Position numbers and translations under genes: made by a program
Assembly: GCF_012689525.1 (NCBI RefSeq)
Contig: NZ_CP051516.1
Span: 2,666,001-2,730,000, forward strand
DNA from: Paraburkholderia aromaticivorans
GTDB taxonomy: Bacteria > Pseudomonadota > Gammaproteobacteria > Burkholderiales > Burkholderiaceae
Direction of reading: 5' to 3'
DNA length: 64,000 nucleotides
The notes under the pieces: model-generated
What the model saw: only the letters and a program-made list of their open reading frames with translations
The model's database searches: none
What the model was told of the DNA's origin: nothing
Shown: positions 55,317 through 63,846 of the stretch, piece by piece
Position numbering within the stretch: position 1 is the stretch's first letter
Layout: each line of letters begins with the position of its first letter

Positions 55317-56662
55317 GACTCGACGTTCAGGTACTGGGCAAGAACGTCGCCACACTATTTCGCGAGCGCGACGACTACGTCCTCAAATACAACCGCGACG
55401 CGAGCGCGGCGGACTTCGTCAGCCTGACCATGCCGGTGCGTGAAGAGACCTGGCGCTGGCCGCGCGACCTGCATCCGTTTTTCCGGCAGAACCTGCCGGA
55501 GGGTTACCTGCTGAACCTGATCCGCGAGCAGTTCGGACCGTTGCTCGACGGCACCGACCTGTCGTTGCTCGCCGTAGTCGGCGCCATGGGGATCGGCCGC
55601 GTCACCGTGACGCCCGAAGGCGTCGCGCCAGGCACGGAACTGCAAGCGCTCGACGTGCAAGACATTCTGCATGGCGACAACACCGCTGAACATTTCGCGC
55701 AACTCGTGCGCGAGTACGCGCGCGCGGCCATCTCGGGCGCCGTGCCGAAGTTCATCGCGCCTCAGGGCGGAACGTCCAGTACGTCCACGCCGATGCCGCT
55801 CGGCAAACCCACTATCCGGACGAGTCGCCACATCGTCAAAGGCTCCGACGACAGCACGCCGTTTCTCGGCTTCAACGAGTTCTATTCCATGCGCGTGCTG
55901 GAGCGGCTCGGCGTCGCACCGGTCGCGCGCACGCAGATGTCGGACGATGGCCGGGCGCTGATCGTCGAGCGCTTCGACGTCGACGCACAGGGGCTGCCAG
56001 CCTATGGTGTCGAAGACATGTGCGGTCTTTTGGGTTTGCCACCACACGAAAAATACAATTCGACCAGCGAGAAAATGCTCAATGCCGCGCGAGCGTATCT
56101 GCTCGATCGCGACACCATGCGGCCGCAACTCGAACATCTCGGCTGGCATCTGCTGACGAACTACGTCGTACGCAACGCAGACTGTCATACGAAGAACGTG
56201 GCGTTGTTCTATACATCGGTCGACGATGTCGCATTCACGCCCGTCTACGACATCGTCACGACGCAGGCGTACCCGCGTTTCGCGGCCAATCCGCCGGGCT
56301 TGCCGATCGACGGCCGCAAAACCTGGGCGGCCGGCAAAACGCTGGAGCGTTTTTTCAATACGCGCATGGGCATCGCGCCGCGGCAATACGCGCAGATGGT
56401 CGAGGCGTTGTGCGATTCCGCCGTCGCCGTCGGTCAGGAGTTGATCGAAGCGGCGCGCAACGAACCGCAATGGCACACCGTCGCGAAGCACATGCTTCAC
56501 GCCTGGGACGACGGCATGGCGTCCTTGCGCTCGCCGAAGAAGAGTCTGCAATTCAAAGGACTCAAACCGGCGATCGAAGCTGCGGGTTTTTCCGCGCCGG
56601 AACCGGCGGAACGCGCGCGCGAGGTGATTGGGCGTTCGCCGCTTCTTGGCAAGCGTGGCTAG
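55313..56662 (+). CDS. hipA: HipA-like serine/threonine kinase toxin
   Basis: 449-residue type II toxin of the HipA family, kinases that phosphorylate targets such as glutamyl-tRNA synthetase and cause growth arrest or persistence. The N-terminal subdomain has PFFRQNLPEGYLLNLIREQF. The nucleotide loop is AAISGAVPKF, where the usual form is SG(A/V)QxK. LGFNEFYSMRVLERLGV follows. The catalytic loop is RNADCHTKNVALFY with Asp290 and Asn295, and the metal-binding Asp lies in FTPVYDIVTTQAYP. All key residues appear intact, so it is predicted to be active. A terminator follows. Confidence 0.88.
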   Translation: MRLDVQVLGKNVATLFRERDDYVLKYNRDASAADFVSLTMPVREETWRWPRDLHPFFRQNLPEGYLLNLIREQFGPLLDGTDLSLLAVVGAMGIGRVTVTPEGVAPGTELQALDVQDILHGDNTAEHFAQLVREYARAAISGAVPKFIAPQGGTSSTSTPMPLGKPTIRTSRHIVKGSDDSTPFLGFNEFYSMRVLERLGVAPVARTQMSDDGRALIVERFDVDAQGLPAYGVEDMCGLLGLPPHEKYNSTSEKMLNAARAYLLDRDTMRPQLEHLGWHLLTNYVVRNADCHTKNVALFYTSVDDVAFTPVYDIVTTQAYPRFAANPPGLPIDGRKTWAAGKTLERFFNTRMGIAPRQYAQMVEALCDSAVAVGQELIEAARNEPQWHTVAKHMLHAWDDGMASLRSPKKSLQFKGLKPAIEAAGFSAPEPAERAREVIGRSPLLGKRG

Positions 56663-56710
56663 AAGCGGAACGGCCGAAACGCGCTACGTTTTTGATTCGC
56701 CGTCAAAACA

Positions 56711-56742
56711 AAAGACCCACAGCGTTCAAGCTGTGGGTCTTT
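56711..56742. terminator. Bidirectional terminator between hipA and allA
   Basis: Perfect 13-bp inverted repeat AAAGACCCACAGC / GCTGTGGGTCTTT with a 6-base loop, placed between convergent hipA and allA. A run on one side and T run on the other fit termination in both directions. Confidence 0.85.
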
Positions 56743-56779
56743 CGTACATCGACCTAAGTGCTACGTCAGAGCGATAAAC

Positions 56780-57292
56780 TTAAACAGCCACCGCGCTCAA
56801 CGCATCTTCCGTAAGCCACAACGGCTCAGCGAGATCCTGCTCATTGAGATTGAGGCCATCCCCGCCACGATCGACGACGATAAAGTCGCTCACGTCGCCC
56901 AACGCGATCAGCGGATGGTGCCAGACGCCCTTCGCATAGTTCACGCCCTGCCAGCCGCTCGTCACGAAAGCGCGAATCTTCGACACGTCCAGTTCGCCCG
57001 CCGGCGCCACGACCACCAGATACGGCTTGTCGTTCAACGGCACGAACGCCTGGCTGCCGAGCGGATGCCGCTCGAGCATCTTCACTTCGAACGGCAGCGT
57101 GCGTGGCTGCCCGCGAAACAGGTTCACGAGCGTGCGGCCGTTCTCGTCGGTGACGTCCACTTTCGCGAGATCGTGAAAGCGGATCGTCGTGCCGAGGTTG
57201 ATCGGAATCTGCTTCGCGCCTTCGAGTTCGATCACGTCGCCGAACGCGGCGAACGCTTCCTTCGTCAACGGTTCGATCGCGAGCGTTTTCAT
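56780..57292 (-). CDS. allA: Ureidoglycolate lyase
   Basis: 170-residue cupin-fold enzyme splitting ureidoglycolate to glyoxylate and urea, the last step of the allantoate branch. It starts [20 protein letters not shown], and [16 protein letters not shown] text follows. Conserved core pieces are [31 protein letters not shown] (metal-ligand region) and [19 protein letters not shown]. Its ATG overlaps the allantoicase stop by four bases (ATGA), so the two enzymes are co-translated in pathway order. Last gene of the allantoin operon. Confidence 0.93.
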   Translation of the reverse strand: MKTLAIEPLTKEAFAAFGDVIELEGAKQIPINLGTTIRFHDLAKVDVTDENGRTLVNLFRGQPRTLPFEVKMLERHPLGSQAFVPLNDKPYLVVVAPAGELDVSKIRAFVTSGWQGVNYAKGVWHHPLIALGDVSDFIVVDRGGDGLNLNEQDLAEPLWLTEDALSAVAV

Positions 57293-58302
57293 GATGCGAG
57301 CGTGCCCAACAGACGCAGACGCGACACGCCGCCGTCCGGAATGATGTTAAAGCGCACGTGCGTCACCGGACCCAGCGCCGCGATTTCGCTTTCGAAATAG
57401 TGCTGGTTGTCCATCTTCAGCTTCTGTTCGCCGAGCAGCACCGGCCAGAACATGGCCTGCGTGATCAGCGAGCTGTCCGTGCCGCCCGTCACGTACGCGG
57501 CCTGAATCGAGCAGCGGTCCGGAAAGTTGCCCTTGAAGTGCGCCGTATCGACTTCGATCTTCCTGATGACACCCGGCTGCGCCAGCGCGACGATCGCCCA
57601 GTCGTTGCCCGGTTCGCGACGGCGGCGCGTTTCCCAGCCGTCGCCCATATTCACACCGCGGCCCGGCATCAGGATCGTCGACGCAGCGCCGAAGTGCTGG
57701 TTGTTCGCCGCGACCAGATATGCGCCGTTTTCCATCGCCGCCAGATCGAACTGCTCCGTGCGGCTCGCGCCGGCCCAGTCCACTTGCGGTTGACCATATA
57801 CGCGCAGACGCGCGATACCGCCGTCCGGATAGATGTTCACGCGCAGGTGCGTGTACGCGTTCGCGTCGCTGACTTCGTGATAGTGGTGGCTATTGCCTTG
57901 CAACGTGGTCGACGGCACGATTTCGGTCCATTGCGTCGACTGGTTCGGCACGCCGTCCACCACACGCGCGGCTTCCACCGACGCCGCCGGCGGGAAGTTG
58001 CCCGTGAAGTGGCTGGTGTCGAGATCGAGACCCTTGAGCACCCCCGGGCGCGCCAGTTTCACGACGCACCAGTCATAGCCGTTAGCGCGCTTGCGGCGCG
58101 TTTCCCAGCCGTCCATCCACTTGCCGTTGTCGTCGTACTTGCCCGGAATGAAGACGGCCGGCTCCGGATTCAGCATGCGTTCCTTCGGTGCGAAGAAATC
58201 GTCGCTGGACTCGAGCGCCTGCGCGCCCAGGCGCGGGTCCGCCAGATTCACATAGCGGCGCGTGAATTCCGGTGCGTTGGGGTCGAGAATCGGGAGTGCC
58301 AT
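57289..58302 (-). CDS. alc: Allantoicase
   Basis: 337-residue enzyme hydrolysing allantoate to ureidoglycolate and urea. It consists of two tandem allantoicase repeats, both visible: first [20 protein letters not shown] with [14 protein letters not shown], second [20 protein letters not shown] with [14 protein letters not shown]. The DGWETRR and (H)FxGNFP blocks are the family signatures. It starts at ATG 58302, 72 bases after uraD, and overlaps allA. Using allantoicase plus AllA, rather than the amidohydrolase route, means nitrogen is released as urea. Confidence 0.95.
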   Translation of the reverse strand: MALPILDPNAPEFTRRYVNLADPRLGAQALESSDDFFAPKERMLNPEPAVFIPGKYDDNGKWMDGWETRRKRANGYDWCVVKLARPGVLKGLDLDTSHFTGNFPPAASVEAARVVDGVPNQSTQWTEIVPSTTLQGNSHHYHEVSDANAYTHLRVNIYPDGGIARLRVYGQPQVDWAGASRTEQFDLAAMENGAYLVAANNQHFGAASTILMPGRGVNMGDGWETRRRREPGNDWAIVALAQPGVIRKIEVDTAHFKGNFPDRCSIQAAYVTGGTDSSLITQAMFWPVLLGEQKLKMDNQHYFESEIAALGPVTHVRFNIIPDGGVSRLRLLGTLAS

Positions 58303-58374
58303 CTTTGTCTTCCTTAGTGTTAGTCAGTGCTCAAAAAACGTTTCGGTTCGAGTCCAGCGGCGCGCGGCAAAACC

Positions 58375-58896
58375 TTACGCGTCGATCAGGTCGTCGAGCC
58401 GGAAACGTGCGATACGGTAGATCTGATCGAGGCTCGCGCGCAGTTCGTCGGCGCGACTGTTGTTCAAGCGCGCCTCGAAGTTCGCGATGATGCCGTGACG
58501 GTCATACCCGCGCACGGCGAGGATGAACGGAAAACCGAATTTCTCGCGATACGCGGCGTTCAGCGCGACCAGTCTGTCGAATTCTTCCTGCGTGCATTGC
58601 GCGAGGCCGGCGCCGCTCTGCTCACGCGTGGATTCAGCGGTCAGTTCGCCGCGCACCGCGGCCTTGCCGGCGAGCTCCGGGTGGGCGTTGATCAACGCCA
58701 GTTGCTTCTCAACGCCTGCCGTCTCGACGATGTTCGACATCTTGCGATGCAGCTCTTCGATGCTGGTGAAAGGCCGTTGCTGCGCGGCGATTTCCGCGAC
58801 CCACGGCGAGTGCTCGAAAATGCCCGACAGCGCTGCCACGAACGCGTCGGTCGAGGTGCTGTTGAGTTGGTCCAGAGTGTATTGCATCGCCTTCAT
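58375..58896 (-). CDS. uraD: OHCU decarboxylase
   Basis: 173-residue helical enzyme decarboxylating 2-oxo-4-hydroxy-4-carboxy-5-ureidoimidazoline to S-allantoin. Landmarks: FVAALSGIFEHSPWVAEIAA, INAHPELAGKAAVRGELTAE (catalytic HPELAGK block), and NAAYREKFGFPFILAVRGY. The ATG at 58896 overlaps the puuE stop by four bases (ATGA); a second ATG at 58887 is possible. The longer frame to 58977 is antisense-type overlap with puuE and is rejected. Confidence 0.94.
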   Translation of the reverse strand: MKAMQYTLDQLNSTSTDAFVAALSGIFEHSPWVAEIAAQQRPFTSIEELHRKMSNIVETAGVEKQLALINAHPELAGKAAVRGELTAESTREQSGAGLAQCTQEEFDRLVALNAAYREKFGFPFILAVRGYDRHGIIANFEARLNNSRADELRASLDQIYRIARFRLDDLIDA

Positions 58897-59843
58897 GCCG
58901 CAGCCCCGCGGTTGTTTTGTTGATAAGGATGATGTTCGCGCCAGTGGCGCGCAATATCGACGCGCCGCGTGACCCACACGCGATCGTGCTGTTCGATATG
59001 GTCGAGGAAACGTTGCAGCGCGCGGAAACGCCCAGGGCGTCCGAGCAGACGGCAGTGCATGCCGATCGAAAGCATCTTCGGCGCTTCGTCGCCTTCTTCG
59101 TAGAGCACGTCGAATGCGTCGCGCAGGTACGTGAAGAAGTGGTCCGCGGTGTTGAAGCCTTGCGGGCTCGCAAAGCGCATGTCGTTGGTGTCGAGCGTGT
59201 ACGGCACGATCAGTTGCGGCACTTTCGCGCCGCCTGTCACGTCCACGTCCATCCAGAACGGCAGATCGTCGCCGTAGTAATCCGAGTCGTACAGGAAACC
59301 GCCATATTCAGCAACGAGACGCCGCGTGTTGGGGCTGTCGCGGCCGGTGTACCAACCAAGCGGACGCTCGCCCGTCACGCGCTCGATCGCTTCCATGCCG
59401 AGGCGCATGTGCTCCGCTTCTTTCTCCGGCGACATGTCCTGATAGTGAATCCAGCGATAACCGTGGCAGGCAATCTCATGCCCGAGTTCGACGAAGGCGC
59501 GCGCCAGTTCCTGATGCCGCTCGACCGCCATGCCGACGCCGAACACCGTGAGCGGCAACTTGCGCTTCTCGAATTCGCGCAGGATGCGCCAGACGCCCGC
59601 GCGCGAACCGTATTCGTAGATCGATTCCATGCTCATGTGGCGAGCCGGATAAGCCGCGGCGCCGACGATCTCCGACAGAAACTGCTCCGAGCCAGGATCG
59701 CCGTGTAACACGCAGTTTTCACCGCCCTCTTCGTAATTCAGGACGAATTGCACTGCGACACGCGCTCGACCCGGCCAGTTTGCCTGCACCGGGTGGCGGC
59801 CGTAGCCGATCAGATCGCGTGGGTAGGTCGGGTCGAGTGGCAT
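58893..59843 (-). CDS. puuE: Allantoinase PuuE (polysaccharide-deacetylase fold)
   Basis: 316-residue metal-independent-type allantoinase of the PuuE family, hydrolysing allantoin to allantoate. It belongs to the NodB/polysaccharide deacetylase fold rather than the amidohydrolase AllB. Landmarks are YPRDLIGYGRHPVQANWPGR, VAVQFVLNYEEGGENCVL, MESIYEYGSRAGVWRILREF, LGHEIACHGYRWIHYQ and MLSIGMHCRLLGRPGRFRAL, all PuuE-typical. Start ATG 59843 (PLDPTYPRD); longer in-frame starts lack similarity. The overlap with uraD indicates translational coupling. Confidence 0.92.
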   Translation of the reverse strand: MPLDPTYPRDLIGYGRHPVQANWPGRARVAVQFVLNYEEGGENCVLHGDPGSEQFLSEIVGAAAYPARHMSMESIYEYGSRAGVWRILREFEKRKLPLTVFGVGMAVERHQELARAFVELGHEIACHGYRWIHYQDMSPEKEAEHMRLGMEAIERVTGERPLGWYTGRDSPNTRRLVAEYGGFLYDSDYYGDDLPFWMDVDVTGGAKVPQLIVPYTLDTNDMRFASPQGFNTADHFFTYLRDAFDVLYEEGDEAPKMLSIGMHCRLLGRPGRFRALQRFLDHIEQHDRVWVTRRVDIARHWREHHPYQQNNRGAAA

Positions 59844-60082
59844 GGTTTGACGAATGCGTGGTGACGGTACGTAAAAATTCGCGTGGAACTCACGTGGCAT
59901 GCACGTGGGATTGGCGTGAGCTGGTGGGCTGCGTGCACGTGGCTCACCTAGGCGCGGGTGGAAAAACAACAGAAGCAGTACCGAAAGCAGCAGAAAAAAG
60001 CCTTTCAGGCAGCCCGCGCCGAGTTGGACCAGTGTAGCGAAAACACCCGGATGCGCCCATACACCCGGGCAGATAGTGCGTG

Positions 60083-60949
60083 TCAGACTGAATGTATGTG
60101 CGGCCCCGATTCTGTAGTGTTTACCCGCAATAAATCGGCCGTTCCTGCGCTTTCCGGCGCATTTGCGGCGGAAACGACGGTAGAGCCGCGCGGTGCAAGT
60201 GGATTCGGATCGGCGTCGGTCGGACTGAAGGACGCCAGCGCGCCGTCGTAGCGCTTGGCCAGCGGCCGCGCGTAATCGCCGCGTTTGGCCGTCGAAAGAC
60301 GCAGCGCGACCAGCGCCTCGGTCCACTTCACCGCCGCTGTCACGCCCTCGATCACCGGCGCGCCGAGCGCGTCTTCGATTTCCGCGCACAGTTCGGCCAT
60401 ACCTGCGCAGCCGAGCACGATCGCGTCGGAACCGTCTTCCGCGAGCGCACGCCGGCATTCGTCGAGGATGATGCGGCGCGCCGCCGAGCCCGGCTTGTCG
60501 AGGTCGAGCACGGCGACGTCGGTGGCGCGCACGTTGCGGCAAAACCGCTTCATGCCGTAGCGCTCGGCGAGGTGCCACGCCATGCCGCACGTGCGCGCCA
60601 GCGTGGTTACCACTGAGAAGCCCGGCGCCAGCACGCTGGCTGCATGCATCGCCGCCTCGGCAATGCCGATCACCGGGCCGCGCGCCAGCTCACGCGCGGC
60701 GTACAGACCGGGATCGCCGAAGCAGGCGATCACGTAACCGTCGCAGCCTTCACGCTCACCGGCGGCGACTTCCGCGAGCAAGCCCGGCGTGGCGAGCGCC
60801 TCGTCGTAATACCCTTCGATCGACGGCGGTCCCATGGTCGGATTCACCGCGATGACTTCGGTGCCCGGCGCGGCGACTTCACGCGCGCAGCGGCACATCG
60901 CTTCCGTCATGCGTTGGGTCGTATTCGGGTTGATCAGTTTGATGCGCAT
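60083..60949 (-). CDS. Aspartate/hydantoin racemase-family protein, probable allantoin racemase
   Basis: 288-residue racemase with two catalytic cysteines visible: CDGYVIACFGDPGLYAAREL and SDAIVLGCAGMAELCAEIED. The N-terminus IKLINPNTTQRMTEAMCR is the HyuE/HpxA pattern. HpxA in Klebsiella racemises allantoin, and the position between an allantoin permease and allantoinase strongly suggests the same job here, supplying the enantiomer that PuuE uses. About 40 C-terminal residues beyond the normal ~245 are Pro/Ala/Ser-rich and look disordered. AGGAGTCGAT precedes ATG 60949. Confidence 0.85.
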   Translation of the reverse strand: MRIKLINPNTTQRMTEAMCRCAREVAAPGTEVIAVNPTMGPPSIEGYYDEALATPGLLAEVAAGEREGCDGYVIACFGDPGLYAARELARGPVIGIAEAAMHAASVLAPGFSVVTTLARTCGMAWHLAERYGMKRFCRNVRATDVAVLDLDKPGSAARRIILDECRRALAEDGSDAIVLGCAGMAELCAEIEDALGAPVIEGVTAAVKWTEALVALRLSTAKRGDYARPLAKRYDGALASFSPTDADPNPLAPRGSTVVSAANAPESAGTADLLRVNTTESGPHIHSV

Positions 60950-60975
60950 ATCGACTCCTGTTGCGTCTGCAAAAT

Positions 60976-62457
60976 TCAGCGTGCGAGAACGCGATAGAAC
61001 AGCGCAGCGAGGCCTGCGCCAATGAACCACGAGAAATTCGCCATGCCGTCGAGCCCGGGCACCATTACGCAAATCACCGCGATCACGGCAGCCGGCAGCA
61101 ACGCGGCGACCGCCCGGTAGTTGACGCCGTTGCGATACCAGTACGAACCTGTGGGCGCGACCGTGTACAGATCGTCGAGCACGATCTTCTGACGCTTCAC
61201 CAGATAGTAGTCGACAATCAGGACACCGTACAAAGGTCCGATGAAACTGCCGAGCACGTCGAGCGTGTAGTGAATCACGGCCGGGTTGTTGAACAGATTC
61301 CACGGTGTGATGAAAATCGACGCCACCGCCGCGAGCATGCCGCCCATGCGCCAGCTAATGAGGCGCGGCGCCACGTTGGAAAAGTCGAAAGCCGGCGACA
61401 CGAAATTGGCGACGATGTTGATGCCGATGGTCGCGATCGTGAAGGTCAACGCGCCAAGAATCACGGCGGTCGGATAGTCAATATGGCCCACGGTTTCGAC
61501 CGGGTCCGTGATCAGCTGGCCGAACACCGGCAGCGTGGCCGCCGTCGTAATCACCGTCACCAGCGAGAAGGCCAGAAAGTTGACCGGCAGCCCCCAGAAG
61601 TTGCCGCGCTGCACGCTGCGGAAGCTCTTACCGTAGCGCGAAAAGTCGCCGAAATTCAGCATCGGCCCGGAGAAATACGACACCACCAGCGAGATCGCCG
61701 TGATCATCACCGGCACGACCTGCATGCCGTGATATTTGACGCCACCCAGATTGATGCCGATGTTGCGCCACCCTGCGCGATAAACCATGTAGCCCGCGAG
61801 GATGAACATCACCACATAGACGGCGGGACCGGCGAAGTCGATGAACTTCTTGATGGTCTCCATGCCGTGCCAGAACACCAGTGCCTGCAACACCCACAGC
61901 AGCATGAAACCCGTCCAGCCGAGCGTCGAGAGTCCCATGAAGCCATGATGATGAACATCGGCGTAAGGCAGTAATTGCGGAACGAACTTCAAGACCACGA
62001 TCACGAGCGCGCTCGACGCCAGATAGGTCTGAATGCCGTACCACGCGACCGCGATCAGGCCGCGAATCACCGCGGGAATATTTGCGCCGAGCACGCCGAA
62101 GGTCGCGCGGCACGCCACCGGATACGGCACGCCGTTCGCCTGACTCGGCTTGGCAATCAGGTTGCACAACAGGTTGACGATCGTGATGCCGACCAGCAGC
62201 GCGATCAATACCTGCCAGCTCGTCAGGCCGAGCGCGAACAGACTGCCCGCGAACACGTAGCCGCCGACGCTGTGCACGTCCGACATCCAGAACGCAAAGA
62301 TGTTGTAGGCGCCCCAGGTTTGATGCCGCAACGGCGCGAGATCCTCGTTGTAGAGCCGGTCGCTGTAGCCTGCGGGCATCGACGGTTCGCTGGGCGCGCC
62401 GTCGTCTGCATAAGTGGGAATTGCGGGGTTGCCGGGCGCTGCACTGAACTGAGCCAT
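60976..62457 (-). CDS. NCS1-family allantoin (or related nucleobase) permease
   Basis: 493-residue secondary transporter of the nucleobase:cation symporter-1 family with twelve helices. Family landmarks: LAPLRHQTWGAYNIFAFWMS, AGSLFALGLTSWQVLIALL, CRATFGVLGANIPAVIRGLI and SLVVSYFSGPMLNFGDFSRY, then LDVLGSFIGPLYGVLIVDYY. PucI-like allantoin permeases share this layout, and operon context with allantoin enzymes supports allantoin uptake; hydantoin, uracil or cytosine are alternatives. ATG 62457 has CCAAGGAGGAATC upstream, a strong site. First gene of the allantoin operon. Confidence 0.88.
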   Translation of the reverse strand: MAQFSAAPGNPAIPTYADDGAPSEPSMPAGYSDRLYNEDLAPLRHQTWGAYNIFAFWMSDVHSVGGYVFAGSLFALGLTSWQVLIALLVGITIVNLLCNLIAKPSQANGVPYPVACRATFGVLGANIPAVIRGLIAVAWYGIQTYLASSALVIVVLKFVPQLLPYADVHHHGFMGLSTLGWTGFMLLWVLQALVFWHGMETIKKFIDFAGPAVYVVMFILAGYMVYRAGWRNIGINLGGVKYHGMQVVPVMITAISLVVSYFSGPMLNFGDFSRYGKSFRSVQRGNFWGLPVNFLAFSLVTVITTAATLPVFGQLITDPVETVGHIDYPTAVILGALTFTIATIGINIVANFVSPAFDFSNVAPRLISWRMGGMLAAVASIFITPWNLFNNPAVIHYTLDVLGSFIGPLYGVLIVDYYLVKRQKIVLDDLYTVAPTGSYWYRNGVNYRAVAALLPAAVIAVICVMVPGLDGMANFSWFIGAGLAALFYRVLAR

Positions 62458-62791
62458 GATTCCTCCTTGGAATAGGGACCATCGATAGCGAATCGAAGGA
62501 CGTTGCATCGGCCATGCCAGTCGCGCCCGCCTCGTCCGTATGAATCGAGGGGTTTTGACGCGTCTGTCCGGCCGTGCCGCGGATGTCTCCGTACTTGAAG
62601 TACTTGTGGTTATCGCACCGCCGGCAGCCGCGAAGTCCGGCGATGCGTTACTACTCGAAGCCCGTCGCCCGGCGGCGGACACGCGTGCACAAGCCGGCAG
62701 CGCTCACGCCGAGCCGCCTTGCAACGCTTGATTCGTTCAGTTCAATTCAGTGCGGCGCGCACCGGGAACGGGCGCACGCCGGCCGCCTGCC
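62458..62791. other. Promoter region of the allantoin operon
   Basis: 334 bases between the GntR stop and the permease start on the same strand. No gene is visible. It includes the operon promoter or continues transcription from the GntR gene; no second copy of the AAAAATTGT dyad seen at 63573 was found here. Confidence 0.4.
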
Positions 62792-63532
62792 TTAGCCTGG
62801 CGCGGACTTTGTCTTCGATGAATCTCTGGCTGCACCGTTGAGCGCGCCGAACACTTCGTGCAGATCGGCCGCGCCACGTGCGGGGCGGTCCAGCATCTTC
62901 AACTCGACGCTTTGCAGATGGCGCGACATCAATGCCGCCGCCTCTTTTGCATCGCCGGCGTCGAGCGCGGCGAGAATGGCTTCGTGGTCCTCGAACGAGC
63001 ATGGGCTGCGTCCGAGCGACTCGTACAGCGCGGAAATCAGCGTGGAGCGCGCCACCAGACCGTTCAGGCAGTCGCACAGCACAGCGTTGCCGGTGAGTCC
63101 CGCCAACTCGGTGTGAAACTCGCCCGACAGACGAATCCACGCCGGAAAATCACGTGTTTCGAACGCTTTGCGTTCCCGGCCGATCATGCTGCCGATGCTC
63201 TTCAAACGCCGCATGCCGTGACCGCTGCAAATCTTTTCGACCACCGCCAGCTCGATGATGCGACGCATCTCGAACACTTCGTGGACTTCCTGTAGCGACG
63301 GGCTTGCCACGAACGCCCCGCGATTCGGTTCGAGATCGACGAGGTGGTCGGTGGCCAACTGCGCCAGCGCCTGCCGGATCGGCCCGCGCTTCACACCGAA
63401 TACTTCGCACAACTGTGCTTCTGTCAGCTTGGCGCCCGGCGCGAGCCGATGTTCGAGGATCGCGGCGCGGATGCGCTCGGTGATCGCCTCGGGTTTCAAA
63501 CTATTCGCGGCGGCGGAGTCTGTGTCGGACAT
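62792..63532 (-). CDS. GntR-family (FadR/FCD) transcriptional regulator
   Basis: 246-residue regulator. The winged helix-turn-helix covers residues about 12-80 (AITERIRAAILEHRLAPGAK, LCEVFGVKRGPIRQALAQL). The FCD effector domain (about 90-225) shows RRIIELAVVEKICSG, WIRLSGEFHTELAGLTGN and FEDHEAILAALDAGD, with His/Asp residues placed to bind a metal. It heads the allantoin gene cluster and very likely controls it, with an allantoin-pathway intermediate as ligand (inference). A perfect dyad upstream of its own start suggests autoregulation. Confidence 0.89.
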   Translation of the reverse strand: MSDTDSAAANSLKPEAITERIRAAILEHRLAPGAKLTEAQLCEVFGVKRGPIRQALAQLATDHLVDLEPNRGAFVASPSLQEVHEVFEMRRIIELAVVEKICSGHGMRRLKSIGSMIGRERKAFETRDFPAWIRLSGEFHTELAGLTGNAVLCDCLNGLVARSTLISALYESLGRSPCSFEDHEAILAALDAGDAKEAAALMSRHLQSVELKMLDRPARGAADLHEVFGALNGAARDSSKTKSAPG

Positions 63533-63572
63533 GATGTTCGTCTCGGTATGTTGGTCATCATAGGATGGACAT

Positions 63573-63592
63573 AAAAATTGTCAACAATTTTT
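63573..63592. promoter_or_regulatory. Perfect palindrome upstream of the GntR gene, candidate operator
   Basis: AAAAATTGT-CA-ACAATTTTT, 9-bp perfect arms with a 2-base centre, 41 bases before the GntR ATG. FadR-subgroup regulators bind short AT-flanked dyads with a TTGT...ACAA core of this kind. Autoregulation is inference. Confidence 0.6.
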
Positions 63593-63813
63593 GCTTTTAA
63601 TTTCGACAATCTTCGCGGTGCGGCTGAGCTGGTGGGCCGCCAGCTCGGCCCGCGTGTCCGGTGCTGTCTCAGTATGAGTTTAATTAGGTGAGTCGGGGGT
63701 CGTCTATTGGAGGCTGGTTTTGTCAACAAAATCGCTGGACCTTCAGGGGCCGTTCTGTTGGTGGCAGCTTATATGAACTGACCGTTAGTTGCGTTGATGA
63801 AGTTAAAAAGAAA

Positions 63814-63829
63814 GCGGGCAACTGCCCGC
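63814..63829 (-). terminator. Terminator of the LD-carboxypeptidase gene
   Basis: GCGGGC-AACT-GCCCGC stem. On the minus strand it is followed by TTTCTTTTT. It starts about 18 bases past the stop codon of the gene at the window edge. Confidence 0.75.
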
Positions 63830-63846
63830 CGCCCTCGTCCGCCAGT

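Larger units (their letters stand above)
63533..63846. other. Intergenic stretch between GntR gene and ldcA end
   Basis: Contains the GntR operator-like palindrome and, at the far side, the ldcA terminator. The middle part (63600-63800) is relatively AT-rich for this window and holds no recognisable gene. Confidence 0.45.
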
